DNA of 6,562 nucleotides. It comes from Alphaproteobacteria bacterium. Lineage in GTDB: Bacteria > Pseudomonadota > Alphaproteobacteria > Rickettsiales > JAIXRX01. Location: positions 1 to 6,562 of the forward strand of contig JAIXRX010000147.1 of NCBI GenBank assembly GCA_027485005.1. Direction: 5' to 3'. Position 1 is the stretch's first letter. The number at the start of each line of letters is the position of its first letter. Below are positions 6,129-6,562 of this stretch, piece after piece. Both the position numbers and the translations under genes were made by a program. Under the pieces are notes generated by a model. That model saw only the letters and a list, made by a program, of their open reading frames with translations, was not told the DNA's origin and did no database searches.

Positions 6129-6144
6129 CTGGTTCCTTTATAAC
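6117..6144 (+). promoter_or_regulatory. Possible promoter for the uracil-DNA glycosylase gene
   Basis: TATAAC (6139-6144) matches five of six bases of the -10 consensus. TTGTGT (6117-6122), 16 nt upstream, keeps only the TTG of a -35 box. Transcription would begin near 6151, about 29 nt before the ATG at 6180. On the other strand TAGAAT (6158-6153) could be a -10 box for the divergent 410-residue gene, but I see no matching -35. Both promoters would have to fit in or around the 51-nt spacer. Confidence 0.22.
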
Positions 6145-6179
6145 ATCTCTATATTCTATCCTCTGATGGTTAAGAAAAG

Positions 6180-6562
6180 ATGAGCAAAATCGAGTATTTT
6201 CCCCCTGCCTATGATTGTGCCTTGTGTCCGCGTTTGGCGGCGTTTCATGCTGAAAATAAAGGGAAATTCCCTAGCTATCACAATGGCCCTGTGCCGTCGT
6301 TTGGTGCGCTTTCGGCGCATATGTTGGTGGTAGGGCTGGCGCCTGGATTGCACGGCGCGAATCAAACAGGTCGGCCTTTTACGGGCGATTATGCTGGTGA
6401 GGTTCTTTACCCTGCCTTGCACAAACATGGCTTGGCCAAAGGTGAATATGCAGCGCGCCCGGACGATGGATTTGAGTTAGTGAATGTGCGCATTACCAAT
6501 GCGGCGCGTTGTGTGCCCCCACAAAATAAACCGCTGCCCGAAGAAGTGCGCCACTGCAATGG
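6180..6562 (+). CDS. Family 5 uracil-DNA glycosylase (UDGb type), N-terminal part
   Basis: This enzyme removes uracil, and in this family other deaminated bases, from DNA as the first step of base-excision repair. The 127 residues before the window edge show the family 5 pattern clearly. Cys13 and Cys16 in DCALCPRL, with Cys111 (AARCVPP) and Cys126, are the four expected iron-sulfur cluster ligands. Motif 1 reads GLAPGLHGANQTGRPFTGD (52-70); Asp70 is the likely counterpart of the catalytic Asp of Thermus thermophilus UDGB. TNAARCVPPQNKP (106-118) is the second hallmark. Residues 28-42 (GKFPSYHNGPVPSFG) also fit the family. The C-terminal His-containing motif lies beyond the edge. The ATG at 6180 is the natural start because the conserved region begins within ten residues; its ribosome site is weak (AAGAAAAG, very close). 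It is divergent from the 410-residue gene with 51 nt between the starts. Confidence 0.93.
   Translation, partial: MSKIEYFPPAYDCALCPRLAAFHAENKGKFPSYHNGPVPSFGALSAHMLVVGLAPGLHGANQTGRPFTGDYAGEVLYPALHKHGLAKGEYAARPDDGFELVNVRITNAARCVPPQNKPLPEEVRHCN

Noticed and set aside
6166..6183. Five-codon ORF whose stop overlaps the glycosylase start
   Set aside because: ATG-GTT-AAG-AAA-AGA-TGA is too short to call, has no ribosome site and is expected by chance.

Overview
The window reads like part of an alphaproteobacterial chromosome. The GroEL and GroES sequences look alphaproteobacterial. A near-consensus alphaproteobacterial heat-shock (sigma-32 type) promoter, CTTG-N18-CCTATATAGC, precedes groES. The genus cannot be fixed from the sequence alone; a flagellated, possibly host- or prey-associated lineage is an inference only.

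Layout, left to right. (1) Positions 1-246, + strand: the C-terminal end of an unrecognised protein, cut by the window edge. Its tail overlaps by 30 nt, tail to tail, (2) a class I glutamine amidotransferase-like hydrolase of the PuuD/peptidase C26 family (217-960, - strand). (3) Divergent from that hydrolase is a two-gene flagellar stator operon, motA-motB (1040-1843 and 1843-2511, + strand), joined by a TAATG overlap. It resembles the PomA/PomB branch. (4) A gap of about 170 nt holds a strong bidirectional terminator (2619-2654) and an unexplained segment that may be an interspersed repeat. (5) The groES-groEL chaperonin operon lies on the - strand (groES 4385-4699, groEL 2685-4349), transcribed from the heat-shock-type promoter at 4797-4828. 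No CIRCE operator is visible there. (6) Next on the - strand is a 410-residue protein (4896-6128) that I do not recognise as a named family. It has an AT-rich interior and a His...Gln-Cys arrangement resembling CE-clan cysteine proteases and YopJ-type acetyltransferases. (7) At the right edge, divergent, is the first 127 residues of a family 5 uracil-DNA glycosylase (6180 to the edge), with all four iron-sulfur cysteines already visible.

Most of the window is housekeeping: stress chaperonin, motility stator, base-excision repair and a glutamine-amide hydrolase. There is no single pathway; the genes form separate transcription units that meet head to head or tail to tail. The part most worth following up is the 410-residue protein, whose spacing of putative catalytic residues matches the YopJ/Ulp1 layout but whose expected acidic residue appears to be His.
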